From a candidate division Hyd24-12 bacterium UBA6080 (lineage in GTDB: Bacteria > Fermentibacterota > Fermentibacteria > Fermentibacterales > JCC-6): 64,000 nucleotides of DNA. The stretch lies in NCBI GenBank assembly GCA_002436025.1, contig DIXM01000004.1, positions 90,379 through 154,378 of the forward strand. The letters run 5' to 3'. The notes under the pieces were generated by a model. The model made no database searches and had not been told where the DNA came from. It was given only the letters and a program-made list of their open reading frames with translations. A program made the position numbers and the translations under genes. Position 1 is the stretch's first letter. Each line of letters begins with the position of its first letter. Of the stretch, positions 52,040 to 60,310 are shown in pieces.

Positions 52040-53137
52040 ATGAACTGGAGCGTTGTCGCCAGGGGTAGATCCCCTTCCGGCGAGGCAGTGGTGCATCTCT
52101 GTTCCCGAACCGGCAGGCCCGCCTCGGAAGTTCGCACGGGTCTGCTTTCCCGGGGGGGCTTCATAATCAGTGAGGGGCTGGAACGGGACGGGGCGGACAG
52201 TCTGGCAGCATCACTCTCCTTTCACGGAATAACGCTGGAGGTGGTTCCATCCACCGGCAGCTCTGCCGCCTGTGGCTTCAGGGTTGTCCTCACCGGCTAT
52301 GCGCCGGGAAGCCGCGGAAGGCTGAGGGCCGCTCTGATGCGGATGAGCGGAAGGAGCGACGAGGAGGTCATCGGTTTTCTCGCCCGGATACCCTTTGCGC
52401 TCCGAAGGGCCGCCAGCGCCGAAACGGCAGCCTCCGTGAGGCGGGTTATCGAGGCGGCGGGCGGGGTTGTGGAGATCAGACCCGAGGGAACCGAACCCCC
52501 CAAACCCTCTGCCGTTTCAGAAAAACCTCTGACGCAGGCTTTGGTGAGAAAGGCTTCCCCGGCACCCGCACACAAGGCGGCAGTATCCGACACCCCCCCG
52601 GAAGCCCTGGCCATGCCCGATCCTCCTTTTGTGAGCGTTCACGAGGACCGCAGCGTACTGGTCGAACCACACCGCTTCAACCCCGTACCCCCGGCCGTGG
52701 CGGGCATCGAACCCGGAAGGATCCCCCCGGTCGATGCTTCCGTCTTCCTGTCGCCTTACAAGGTTCTGTTCACGGGACCGGCAAGGCTTTCTCCGGTGCC
52801 GCCGGCAGGGTCGCGCCGGAGCATTGATGCGCAGCCCGCCGCTGATGTTCCGGCGGGCCACCCTGTCTTTCTGTGCCCGGTTCCGGAGGGTGACCGCACC
52901 AAAGCCATCCGGGTTCTTAAGAACAGCCTTGGTCTGAGTCTCGACGCGGCAAGGCGGGCGATAACCCGCGCCCCCTCCGTCATATCCCTTGAACCCGGCC
53001 GCGACGAAGCGTCTGAACGGGTTCGGGAGCTGTCCGGACACGGCCTTCCCGTAACGTTGATCAGGAACAGTGATAAGGAAGGCCCGGTGAGACACAGGGA
53101 CCATGTCTGGTTCGGAAACTGGCTTCGAGGCCGCTGA
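52040..53137 (+). CDS. Protein with three ribosomal L7/L12 C-terminal-like units
   Basis: 365 residues. Three regions (about 4-70, 80-150 and 280-350) follow the pattern of the L7/L12 C-terminal domain: a strand, a helix with basic residues, LGLSLDAARRAI-like helix, a P-x-V loop, and a final helix with a hydrophobic strand (VRELSGHGLPVTLI). Between the second and third lies a Pro/Ala-rich linker. Such units can bind translation factors or act in protein contacts, but this three-unit form with linker is not one I recognise. It overlaps the next gene by 35 bases and has a CGGGA ribosome site. Confidence 0.55.
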   Translation: MNWSVVARGRSPSGEAVVHLCSRTGRPASEVRTGLLSRGGFIISEGLERDGADSLAASLSFHGITLEVVPSTGSSAACGFRVVLTGYAPGSRGRLRAALMRMSGRSDEEVIGFLARIPFALRRAASAETAASVRRVIEAAGGVVEIRPEGTEPPKPSAVSEKPLTQALVRKASPAPAHKAAVSDTPPEALAMPDPPFVSVHEDRSVLVEPHRFNPVPPAVAGIEPGRIPPVDASVFLSPYKVLFTGPARLSPVPPAGSRRSIDAQPAADVPAGHPVFLCPVPEGDRTKAIRVLKNSLGLSLDAARRAITRAPSVISLEPGRDEASERVRELSGHGLPVTLIRNSDKEGPVRHRDHVWFGNWLRGR

Positions 53138-54011
53138 GGAACAGGTCGACAGGTTCCTGCAGGTTATGGTTCTGGAAAGGGGCCTGTCCCCCAATACCGT
53201 TTCTGCTTACATGACCGATCTCCGGCAGGCTTTCGAAGAGATCCCCGGCATGCCCGGCCCTGACCCGGGTGACCTTTCGGAATGGGTCATGGGGCTCTCC
53301 ATGAAGGGAATGACCCCTAGGACCGTCAGAAGGAAAGTGTCATCGCTGAAGGCATTTTTCAGGTTCATGACCGACGAGGAGGGGATGACCGGGGACCCAT
53401 GCCGATACTTGCGCGGCCCCAGACTGAACGCAGACCTCCCGGACCATCTGGCGGTTTCCGAGGTCGAGTCCCTTCTCGAAGCGGTTCCGACAGCAACCCC
53501 CCTGGGCGTACGGAACAGGGCCCTTCTGGAACTGGCCTACGGCTCAGGGCTCAGGGAGAGCGAGCTTGTCACCCTGACGCTGGACCGCCTGAACCTGGAG
53601 GAAGGCTTTGTCCGCCCCGTTGGCAAGGGTTCCCGGGAAAGGCTGGTTCCAATGGGTGAGCCCTCGGTGGACTGGATGAGACGGTACGTCTTCGAGGCCA
53701 GACCTTCCCTTGCCGGAAGGGGCTCGGGCCGGATCGTCCTGCTCTCACGCACGGGGAGGCCCCTCTCACGCATGACCGTGTGGAGTGTGGTGAAAACCTC
53801 TGCCATGGCCGCGGGGCTTCTGAACAGGGTCCATCCCCACACGCTCAGGCACTCTTTCGCCACGCATCTCCTCGCGGGCGGAGCGGATCTGAGGGTGGTA
53901 CAGGAACTGCTTGGCCACGCCGACATAAGGACCACTGAGATCTACACTTCGATTGACCGGACCCGGCTCTCCGCGGTGGTGGAGAAGTGCCATCCCAGGG
54001 GGCGCGGTTGA
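53103..54011 (+). CDS. Tyrosine recombinase (XerC/XerD family)
   Basis: 302 residues. An N-terminal SAM-like DNA-binding domain (LERGLSPNTVSAYMTDLRQ) is followed by the catalytic core: Arg in AYGSGLRESELVTL, Lys in VGKGSRERLVP, HTLRHSFATHLL (His-x-x-Arg), GHADIRTTEIYT (His and the Tyr nucleophile). Xer enzymes resolve chromosome dimers at dif. No dif site is visible here. One Xer gene is present, so it may be the single Xer or one of a pair. It overlaps both neighbours. Confidence 0.88.
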   Translation: MSGSETGFEAAEEQVDRFLQVMVLERGLSPNTVSAYMTDLRQAFEEIPGMPGPDPGDLSEWVMGLSMKGMTPRTVRRKVSSLKAFFRFMTDEEGMTGDPCRYLRGPRLNADLPDHLAVSEVESLLEAVPTATPLGVRNRALLELAYGSGLRESELVTLTLDRLNLEEGFVRPVGKGSRERLVPMGEPSVDWMRRYVFEARPSLAGRGSGRIVLLSRTGRPLSRMTVWSVVKTSAMAAGLLNRVHPHTLRHSFATHLLAGGADLRVVQELLGHADIRTTEIYTSIDRTRLSAVVEKCHPRGRG

Positions 54012-54748
54012 AAGCCTTTCCCCTTGAATCCGTGACCCTGTTCCAGAGTGCCGGGCTTCTCAGGCAGGCAGGGGAGTGGTGCGGGGAAAACGCCAGGGTT
54101 GAGATACCCCAGCTTCCCCGGCTTCTTCAGGTCGTGCAGGACATAAGCCGAACACCGGCTGGCAGCAGGGTGAGGGATACCTACCGCAGCATTCACCTCT
54201 GGGGCGATGACGAGCTGTCATCCCGCATGCTCCCCCCGGCGGGGGCGGCGGCCCTTTACAATGCGTGCCGCAGGGAGGCCGCCGCACTGCTTGAGCTGGG
54301 TTACCCCAGGAACACGGGTATCGACTTCATAACCGATCTGCCGACGCCCGGATGCAATCCGGTCAGGCCCGCAGCCCAGTCCAGGGCGGCCATGCACCAC
54401 CTGGGCGGGGATATGGAGCTCTTCATGGAGATGGTGGCAAGACCTGTAAAAGGGCACCCGGCATTGAAGCTTGTTTTTTCGGTCTGGCCAAGGGAGGGAA
54501 GGATACCCGCTCCCTGGATGGGAGGGCAGGAACCCTTCTCTCTTCTTCTCGCCTCGACCGAGGGCGGGGTTCCAGCTGTCGTGAGCCTTTCGCCGCAGCT
54601 CCGGGGCTACTGCCTGCTCTGCTGCTACGACCTGGCGGGAAGGCTCGAGTCGGGGCTGGGTGTCCAGAGAAGTTACCGTTCCTTTGCCCTTTTCTCGTCG
54701 GGCCTCGGTGAGTGCGACACGTCTGTCGATGCACAGCAGCGAACTTGA
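54008..54748 (+). CDS. Hypothetical protein downstream of the recombinase
   Basis: 246 residues, TTG start overlapping the recombinase stop (TTGA). No signal peptide, membrane span or motif that I recognise. It has an Ala/Leu-rich N-terminal part and hydrophobic segments in the C-terminal half (PALKLVFSVWPREG, LLLASTEGGVPAVVSLS). The neighbour suggests a shared transcript but not a shared job. Codon choice looks like that of adjacent genes, so I take it as real. Confidence 0.55.
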   Translation: MKAFPLESVTLFQSAGLLRQAGEWCGENARVEIPQLPRLLQVVQDISRTPAGSRVRDTYRSIHLWGDDELSSRMLPPAGAAALYNACRREAAALLELGYPRNTGIDFITDLPTPGCNPVRPAAQSRAAMHHLGGDMELFMEMVARPVKGHPALKLVFSVWPREGRIPAPWMGGQEPFSLLLASTEGGVPAVVSLSPQLRGYCLLCCYDLAGRLESGLGVQRSYRSFALFSSGLGECDTSVDAQQRT

Positions 54749-54781
54749 TCATATTAGCCCTTTGCGGGAGGTGTTCCATTG

Positions 54782-57097
54782 ATGGCTCTACTGATCCTGT
54801 GCGCTCTTGGCGCCGTTCTTCCCAACGCCGGGGATGTGCCTGTCCTCGAGGCCGGTTCCACCGTGAACGTGACCCCCGTCGACGGTCAGGCGTGGTTTCG
54901 GATCCTCGAGAGGGACTACGCCGTTCTCGATCTGGAGGTTCTTCCGGGTTGCAGGCTCACAGCCTTCGACGATGCAGGAACTGTTCTTACGACTTCGCTT
55001 GACGGCAGGCTCGTTCTTTCCGCCTACTCCGGGTACTGGTTCTGGATCCTCGCCGAGTGCGAGGCACCGGTGCGGGCCTCGCTTGCAAGGCGCACTCCCC
55101 AGAGGATACGCCTGCCCCATGCGGGCCGGCTGGGTTCGGGGGTCATGGCCGACGTTTTCACGATCGTTCCCGAAACGAGCGGCCGTTACCAGTTAAGGCT
55201 TGCGGGAGGCAGCTCCGCAGACCTCGACATGGAGATCTACGGTCCCGGCAACCGCCTCTGGGCGGGAAGCTACAGCGATGACAGCAACGAGAAGGTGATG
55301 CTGGACATTCTCGCAGGCGAGCCCGTCACGGTTCTTGTGAGTCGCTACAACAAGGGCGGCAGCGGCGAGTTCACACTGGAGATGGAGCGGTTGGAAGCGT
55401 TCAGGGTACTCGACGGAACGGTGGCCATGCCCTCCCGTCCCGACCGGATCGAGAGGTTCATCGTTCCGGACAGGAGCGTTGCCTCACTTCTTCAGCTCAC
55501 GTTCCAGGGTGACGACGATCTCGATCTTCTGGTCCGGGGCGCCGATCACGAGATACTCTGGTCTTCAACCACCTACTCGGGAAGCGAGATGGTTATGCTT
55601 CCCGCAAGCAGCGGTCCTCTTGTGGCGGAAGTCGTGAACTACCCGGGCACCGATGAGGAAAACCCCTGGTTCGTTCTTTCCCTGACCCCACCAGACACAC
55701 TGGTAAGGGCACATTCCGGTTCGGTTCCCGTCGAATACGCAGGCGGGGTCGCTCCCCTTGTGGGTTTCTGCCCGGGTTCCGAGGGTTTCTATACGGTGTC
55801 CGCCCTCTTCGAGAAGACCCGCGACGGCGACATCAGGCTTTTCAGACGCCCCGGAGAGGCCTCGATCCTCATGGCCACACTCCGGGGGGACGAAGAGTTC
55901 ATGGTCTGGATCGGCGCCCGTGACACTGTCTGGGTGTCGCCCGGTTTTGCCGGAGTTGACCGGGAAGGCGAATGCATCCTCGGATTCAACCGCGGCGGCG
56001 GAGCCCGCGTCAACGGGGAAGCCCGGGGAACGGTGAGCGAATCCGGCGGGTCGGTTCATTACTTCACGGCAAGGGGCGGGGAGGACAGCATCCTTCTCAT
56101 AAAGCTTTCCGGAGAACCCAGTGACCTGGATCTGGACATGCTTGTGAGCGGGCCCGGTTTTGACCTGCAGGCAGAAGGCGCACAGAGCAATACGGATTCG
56201 GCCTCGGACGAGGCCGTGGCGGTAAGCTGTGAGAGCGGTGCGGACTACGGGATAACAGTCTACGCTTACGAAAGGCGCGCTCAGGGGTCGTTCGGGGTCA
56301 CGGCCGCAAACATTCCGGTAAGAAGCCTGGCCGCCGGAAAACCCTCGGCCGAGACCTGGGCCGTGATCGTTGGCATCAGTGGCTACAGCGACCTTGTGGA
56401 CATACTCTCAAGGTGCAGCATGGATGCCATGGACATGAGGGAGTTCCTGCTTGGTCAGGGCGTCACTCCCGACCACATGATGATCCTCGTTGATCAGAAC
56501 GCCACGTTGGACGCATTCAACGGCGCACTTGACCAGGTCCTGCAAAGGGCGGGTCCCGAGGACAGGCAGGTCATATTCTTCAGCGGGCACGGCAACAGGA
56601 ACGCTCCCGGTTCCGGAGGCCCGGAAGAACCCGACGCCATGAACGATGTGATATGCTTCCACGACGGCGACATGACCGACGATGATCTGGCGCGCCGGAC
56701 AAGGGAGTTTCCGGGGCAGACACTGGTCTTCCTCGATGCCTGCCACAGCGGAGGTTTCGTGAACGACTTCCAGCCCGGCGACAACGCCCTTGTTGTAACC
56801 GCCGCCAGGGAGGACCTGAGCGTAAGCGAGAGGATACTGACCCCGATTCTCCTGCAGGGAAGCCGGGGCGAGGCTGACGCCAACGGTGACGGAGCGATAA
56901 CCGCAGGTGAACTCGCGGGTTATGTGGACGAGGTCCTTCAAAGGGTGTGCCCCTTCTGCGACGCCATTCTCGATTCCGGTTCATCCAGGCTCTGCCCGGG
57001 ATGCGGCGAGGTGCTGAAGGGCGAGAACCGTATTCCCAGACCCGAACAGGGCGTTTTCATGCCCGCATCAACTGTGGTCTGGAAGGTCAGCGACTGA
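54782..57097 (+). CDS. Secreted caspase-like (peptidase C14) protein
   Basis: About 772 residues. A signal peptide (ALLILCALGAVLPNAG) and about 500 beta-rich residues of PPC-like pre-peptidase domains precede a caspase-type domain: WAVIVGISGYSDLVD, catalytic His near 603 (FFSGHGNR) and catalytic Cys near 654 (FLDACHSGGFV). After it comes an EF-hand-like loop (DANGDGAITAGEL) and a zinc-ribbon-like pair CPFC ... CPGC. Bacterial C14 enzymes (orthocaspases/metacaspases) cut after basic residues; this one is exported. Start is ATG 54782 or TTG 54779. A GGGAGGTG site precedes both. Confidence 0.85.
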   Translation: MALLILCALGAVLPNAGDVPVLEAGSTVNVTPVDGQAWFRILERDYAVLDLEVLPGCRLTAFDDAGTVLTTSLDGRLVLSAYSGYWFWILAECEAPVRASLARRTPQRIRLPHAGRLGSGVMADVFTIVPETSGRYQLRLAGGSSADLDMEIYGPGNRLWAGSYSDDSNEKVMLDILAGEPVTVLVSRYNKGGSGEFTLEMERLEAFRVLDGTVAMPSRPDRIERFIVPDRSVASLLQLTFQGDDDLDLLVRGADHEILWSSTTYSGSEMVMLPASSGPLVAEVVNYPGTDEENPWFVLSLTPPDTLVRAHSGSVPVEYAGGVAPLVGFCPGSEGFYTVSALFEKTRDGDIRLFRRPGEASILMATLRGDEEFMVWIGARDTVWVSPGFAGVDREGECILGFNRGGGARVNGEARGTVSESGGSVHYFTARGGEDSILLIKLSGEPSDLDLDMLVSGPGFDLQAEGAQSNTDSASDEAVAVSCESGADYGITVYAYERRAQGSFGVTAANIPVRSLAAGKPSAETWAVIVGISGYSDLVDILSRCSMDAMDMREFLLGQGVTPDHMMILVDQNATLDAFNGALDQVLQRAGPEDRQVIFFSGHGNRNAPGSGGPEEPDAMNDVICFHDGDMTDDDLARRTREFPGQTLVFLDACHSGGFVNDFQPGDNALVVTAAREDLSVSERILTPILLQGSRGEADANGDGAITAGELAGYVDEVLQRVCPFCDAILDSGSSRLCPGCGEVLKGENRIPRPEQGVFMPASTVVWKVSD

Positions 57098-57110
57098 AAG
57101 GCGGAGGGTT

Positions 57111-58661
57111 TTGACCGACACCGATCTGCATCCGCTTGAGCTGGCGCTTCTGCGCTGGCTCTCCGGGCGGGAGCAAAGCAGCGATACTGAAAGCATCCAG
57201 GGCACCGGGCTGGATGAGGGTTCATACCGGAGGGCGGCCCAGTGGCTTCTGGCCAGGGGGTTCGCCGGGGTCACTGCCTCGGTGACCACCACCAGGGTTG
57301 GACTGGGCTCGCAGGGGCTCGAGAACCAGGAGAAGGCTACGACACCCGAGCTTGCCCTCGCGAGGTTCGTCAGGGAGGGCGGAACCTCGCTGCATCTCGC
57401 CCAGCAGGACCAACTCTTCGGGAAAGGTCAGTGGGGAAGTGCCCTGGGCGCCCTGATGAAGGAGAGGGTCCTCGGCGGCAGCCCCGACTCATTGCAGCTG
57501 CTCATTCAGGACGGCGGCGTGTTCGGGAAGGTCTGGAACGAGACCTACGAACAGATCCGTCATGGGGAGTACCCCCTCATCGAAAGCCTTTCGCCGGATG
57601 TTGCGGCCATCGTGGTCGCACGCGCCCCCAAACGTGGCAAGACCGGCGCCGAGTTCATCATCGAGGAGCGCACCGAGAATACCCTGGTCATTACCGACGA
57701 GGGAAGAAAAGCCCTCTCCCTTGCCGGGGAACGGAAGACCATCGGAGCCCTCACGCGTGAGATACTGGCGTCCGACGAGTGGAGGAACGGCACGTTCAGG
57801 CGGTACCAGGTCGACATCCCCCCGGCGCGGATCCATGCGGGCAGGCTTCACCCCTATGGGTGCTTCCTTGACAGGGTCAGGGCAAAGTTCACCGCCATGG
57901 GGTTCGAGGAGATGACCGGCCCCCTTGCCGAAAGCGAGTTCTGGAACAACGACGCCCTGTTCATGCCGCAGTTCCATGCTGCCCGTGATATCCACGATGC
58001 GTACTACCTCGAGGAGGGGGCATCGGTGGAACCGCCTGAGCCCGGCGTGTTCGAAAGGGTGGCCCGTGTTCACAGGGACGGCGGCGACACGGGAGGCAGG
58101 GGCTGGGAGTACGATTTCAGCCCCGAGAAAACACTTTCCACGGTGCTCCGGTCACAGGGAACGGCACTATCGGCACGCACTCTCGCGGCGAATCCGAGCA
58201 TTCCGGGCAAGTACTTCGGAATAGCCAAGTGTTTCAGGTACGACCAGGTCGACGCCACTCACCTGCCCGACTTCTATCAGGTAGAGGGCATCGTTCTGGG
58301 GAAGGACATAAACTTCAGACACCTGCTGGGGCTTCTGAAGCTCTTCGCCGAGGAGATCGCGGGGGCGGAGAGCTACCGCTACGTTCCGGCGTACTTCCCA
58401 TTCACCGAGCCCTCGGTCGAACTTCACGTCAAGCACTCGGTTCTGGGGTGGTTCGAGATGGGCGGGGCCGGCCTGTTCCGCGAGGAGGTCACGACACCGC
58501 TCGGAATAGACGTACCGGTTATTGCCTGGGGTCTTGGGCTCGACAGGATGGCCCTTCTCGCAATGGGTCTTTCGGACATCCGCGACCTGGTGACTCCCGA
58601 CCTGGCCAGATTGAGGGGAATGACGGTAAAACCCGACGGACTTCTGGGAAGGAAGGTGTGA
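57111..58661 (+). CDS. pheS: Phenylalanyl-tRNA synthetase alpha subunit, archaeal/eukaryotic-type
   Basis: 516 residues, TTG start with a GGCGGAGGG site. Winged-helix-like N-terminal domains (about 1-200) are followed by the class II catalytic core: motif 1 region GFEEMTGPLAESEFWNNDALFMP, motif 2 CFRYDQVDATHLPDFYQVEG and motif 3 AWGLGLDRMALLAMG. The bacterial subunit is about 330-350 residues, while archaeal and cytosolic alpha subunits run to about 500 with N-terminal winged helices, so this is the archaeal/eukaryotic type. The beta subunit follows at once. Together they would form an alpha2beta2 enzyme that charges tRNA-Phe. Confidence 0.9.
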   Translation: MTDTDLHPLELALLRWLSGREQSSDTESIQGTGLDEGSYRRAAQWLLARGFAGVTASVTTTRVGLGSQGLENQEKATTPELALARFVREGGTSLHLAQQDQLFGKGQWGSALGALMKERVLGGSPDSLQLLIQDGGVFGKVWNETYEQIRHGEYPLIESLSPDVAAIVVARAPKRGKTGAEFIIEERTENTLVITDEGRKALSLAGERKTIGALTREILASDEWRNGTFRRYQVDIPPARIHAGRLHPYGCFLDRVRAKFTAMGFEEMTGPLAESEFWNNDALFMPQFHAARDIHDAYYLEEGASVEPPEPGVFERVARVHRDGGDTGGRGWEYDFSPEKTLSTVLRSQGTALSARTLAANPSIPGKYFGIAKCFRYDQVDATHLPDFYQVEGIVLGKDINFRHLLGLLKLFAEEIAGAESYRYVPAYFPFTEPSVELHVKHSVLGWFEMGGAGLFREEVTTPLGIDVPVIAWGLGLDRMALLAMGLSDIRDLVTPDLARLRGMTVKPDGLLGRKV

Positions 58662-58662
58662 G

Positions 58663-60309
58663 ATGCCCAAGATAGAAGCAAGCCTTTCCGACCTTCTCAG
58701 ACTGGCCCGCATCAAAGCCCCTGAAGGTCTCGCAGAACGGCTCGAACCGCTCAAGGCCGAGCTTGACGGCATCGACGGCGACACTGTGAAGATCGAACTG
58801 AACGATACGAACAGGCCCGATCTGTGGACGCTCGAGGGAGTTGCAAGGGGGCTTCGATGCTGGGAGCACGGCACCGGGATGAGCCTCGATAACATGCCCG
58901 AACCAACCCGGGAGATCGTGGTGCATCAGGGGCTTGAAGGAATTCGCCCCTTCATCGCCTCCTTTGTGAGCAGGGGTCCCGCCCTTGGCGAAAAGGGGCT
59001 TGCGGCCCTTGTGGGCTCTCAGGAGAAGCTCTGCGCCACCATGGGACGCGAGCGGCGCACCGCTGCTGTGGGTTTCTACAGGCTCAAAGGCATTGAGTTT
59101 CCCGTGCATTACAGGGCCGTTCCCCCCGGCACCGCCTTCCATGCTCTCGGAACCGACAGCGGGACGACACTGAACGAAGTTCTCGGGAACACCGAAGCCG
59201 GAATGAAGTACGCCGGGCTTCTCAAGGGGTTCAAAGCCTACCCGTTCCTCACCGACGACCGGGGAACCCCCCTGTCGTTCCCGCCCGTTCTGAACAGCGA
59301 GGGAACGGGAAGGGTGGTCCCGGAAGACGGCGACCTGTTCTGCGAGGTGACCGGAACCGACCTCCACACCGTCCAGCTCCTTGCAACCATACTGGCGTGC
59401 GACCTCGAGGACCGGGGCGCCACGATCGAACCCGTCCGGGTGGTCTACCCCGACGGAACTGCCGTCGTGACCCCAGTCATCTACACCGACACCCTCACGA
59501 CAAGCCTCCGCAGCATCACCGAGATAACGGGGCTTTCCATACCCGGGACGGAACTGCCCGGACTTCTCGGGAAGATGGACTACCGCCGCGTCTTCGTGGA
59601 CGGTGGGAACGTCACCGCGGTGATGCCCCCCTACAGAAGGGACGGCATACACCCCCGCGACCTGGTGGAGGACATTACCATTGCATACGGCCTGAACCGC
59701 ATAGAACCGCTCCTCCCTGGCGACTACACGCTGGGAAGGGCCTCGGCCGACTCCATGCTGGCTTCATCGGTGAAGCTGCTTCTCGTGGGCGCCGGATGCG
59801 AGGAGATAATCAGGCCAGTGCTCACCAGCGCCCAGAAGATAACTGAACTGACGCTTACTCCCGAAAGGCCCGTGGCCATTACCAACCCCATGACAGCCGA
59901 GTATTCGGTCGTGGGCAACACGGTCCTTCCGTGTCTGCTCGAGGTGGAGTCGGTCAGCGGTCATGCAGCCTTTCCCCACAGGCTGTTCACGGTTGGCGAG
60001 GTGCTTGTCAGAACACCGGAAGGCTGCCTGAGCACCCGTTGGGACCTTGGCGCAGTAACGGCGGGGGCGGGAATGGACTTCGGCAGCGCCCACTCCCTTC
60101 TGGGCCTGCTTGCCCATGGCAGGGGCCTTGCACTGAAACTCGCGGCATGCGACGATTCAAGGTTCATCCCCGGCCGGTGCGCCAGGGTCTTCCTCGGCGG
60201 CATCGATTCGGGGGTCATCGGCGAGTTCCATCCGCAGGTACTGACCGCATGGGGAATACCCGTTCCAGCATCGGGTTTCGAGGTCAACCTCGAAGCCCTG
60301 AGGGGCTGA
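58663..60309 (+). CDS. pheT: Phenylalanyl-tRNA synthetase beta subunit, archaeal/eukaryotic-type
   Basis: 548 residues, one base after pheS. A B3/B4 domain (IRPFIASFVSRGPAL, YPFLTDDRGTPLSFPPVLNS) is the editing-type region, then a B5 domain (VFVDGGNVTAVMPPYRRDGIHPRDLVEDITI), then a catalytic-like core (MTAEYSVVGNTVLPCLLEV). Bacterial PheT is about 800 residues with an extra N-terminal OB and C-terminal domains; this one is the shorter archaeal length. The pair is thus a non-bacterial-type synthetase in a bacterial chromosome. Confidence 0.9.
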   Translation: MPKIEASLSDLLRLARIKAPEGLAERLEPLKAELDGIDGDTVKIELNDTNRPDLWTLEGVARGLRCWEHGTGMSLDNMPEPTREIVVHQGLEGIRPFIASFVSRGPALGEKGLAALVGSQEKLCATMGRERRTAAVGFYRLKGIEFPVHYRAVPPGTAFHALGTDSGTTLNEVLGNTEAGMKYAGLLKGFKAYPFLTDDRGTPLSFPPVLNSEGTGRVVPEDGDLFCEVTGTDLHTVQLLATILACDLEDRGATIEPVRVVYPDGTAVVTPVIYTDTLTTSLRSITEITGLSIPGTELPGLLGKMDYRRVFVDGGNVTAVMPPYRRDGIHPRDLVEDITIAYGLNRIEPLLPGDYTLGRASADSMLASSVKLLLVGAGCEEIIRPVLTSAQKITELTLTPERPVAITNPMTAEYSVVGNTVLPCLLEVESVSGHAAFPHRLFTVGEVLVRTPEGCLSTRWDLGAVTAGAGMDFGSAHSLLGLLAHGRGLALKLAACDDSRFIPGRCARVFLGGIDSGVIGEFHPQVLTAWGIPVPASGFEVNLEALRG

Positions 60310-60310
60310 A

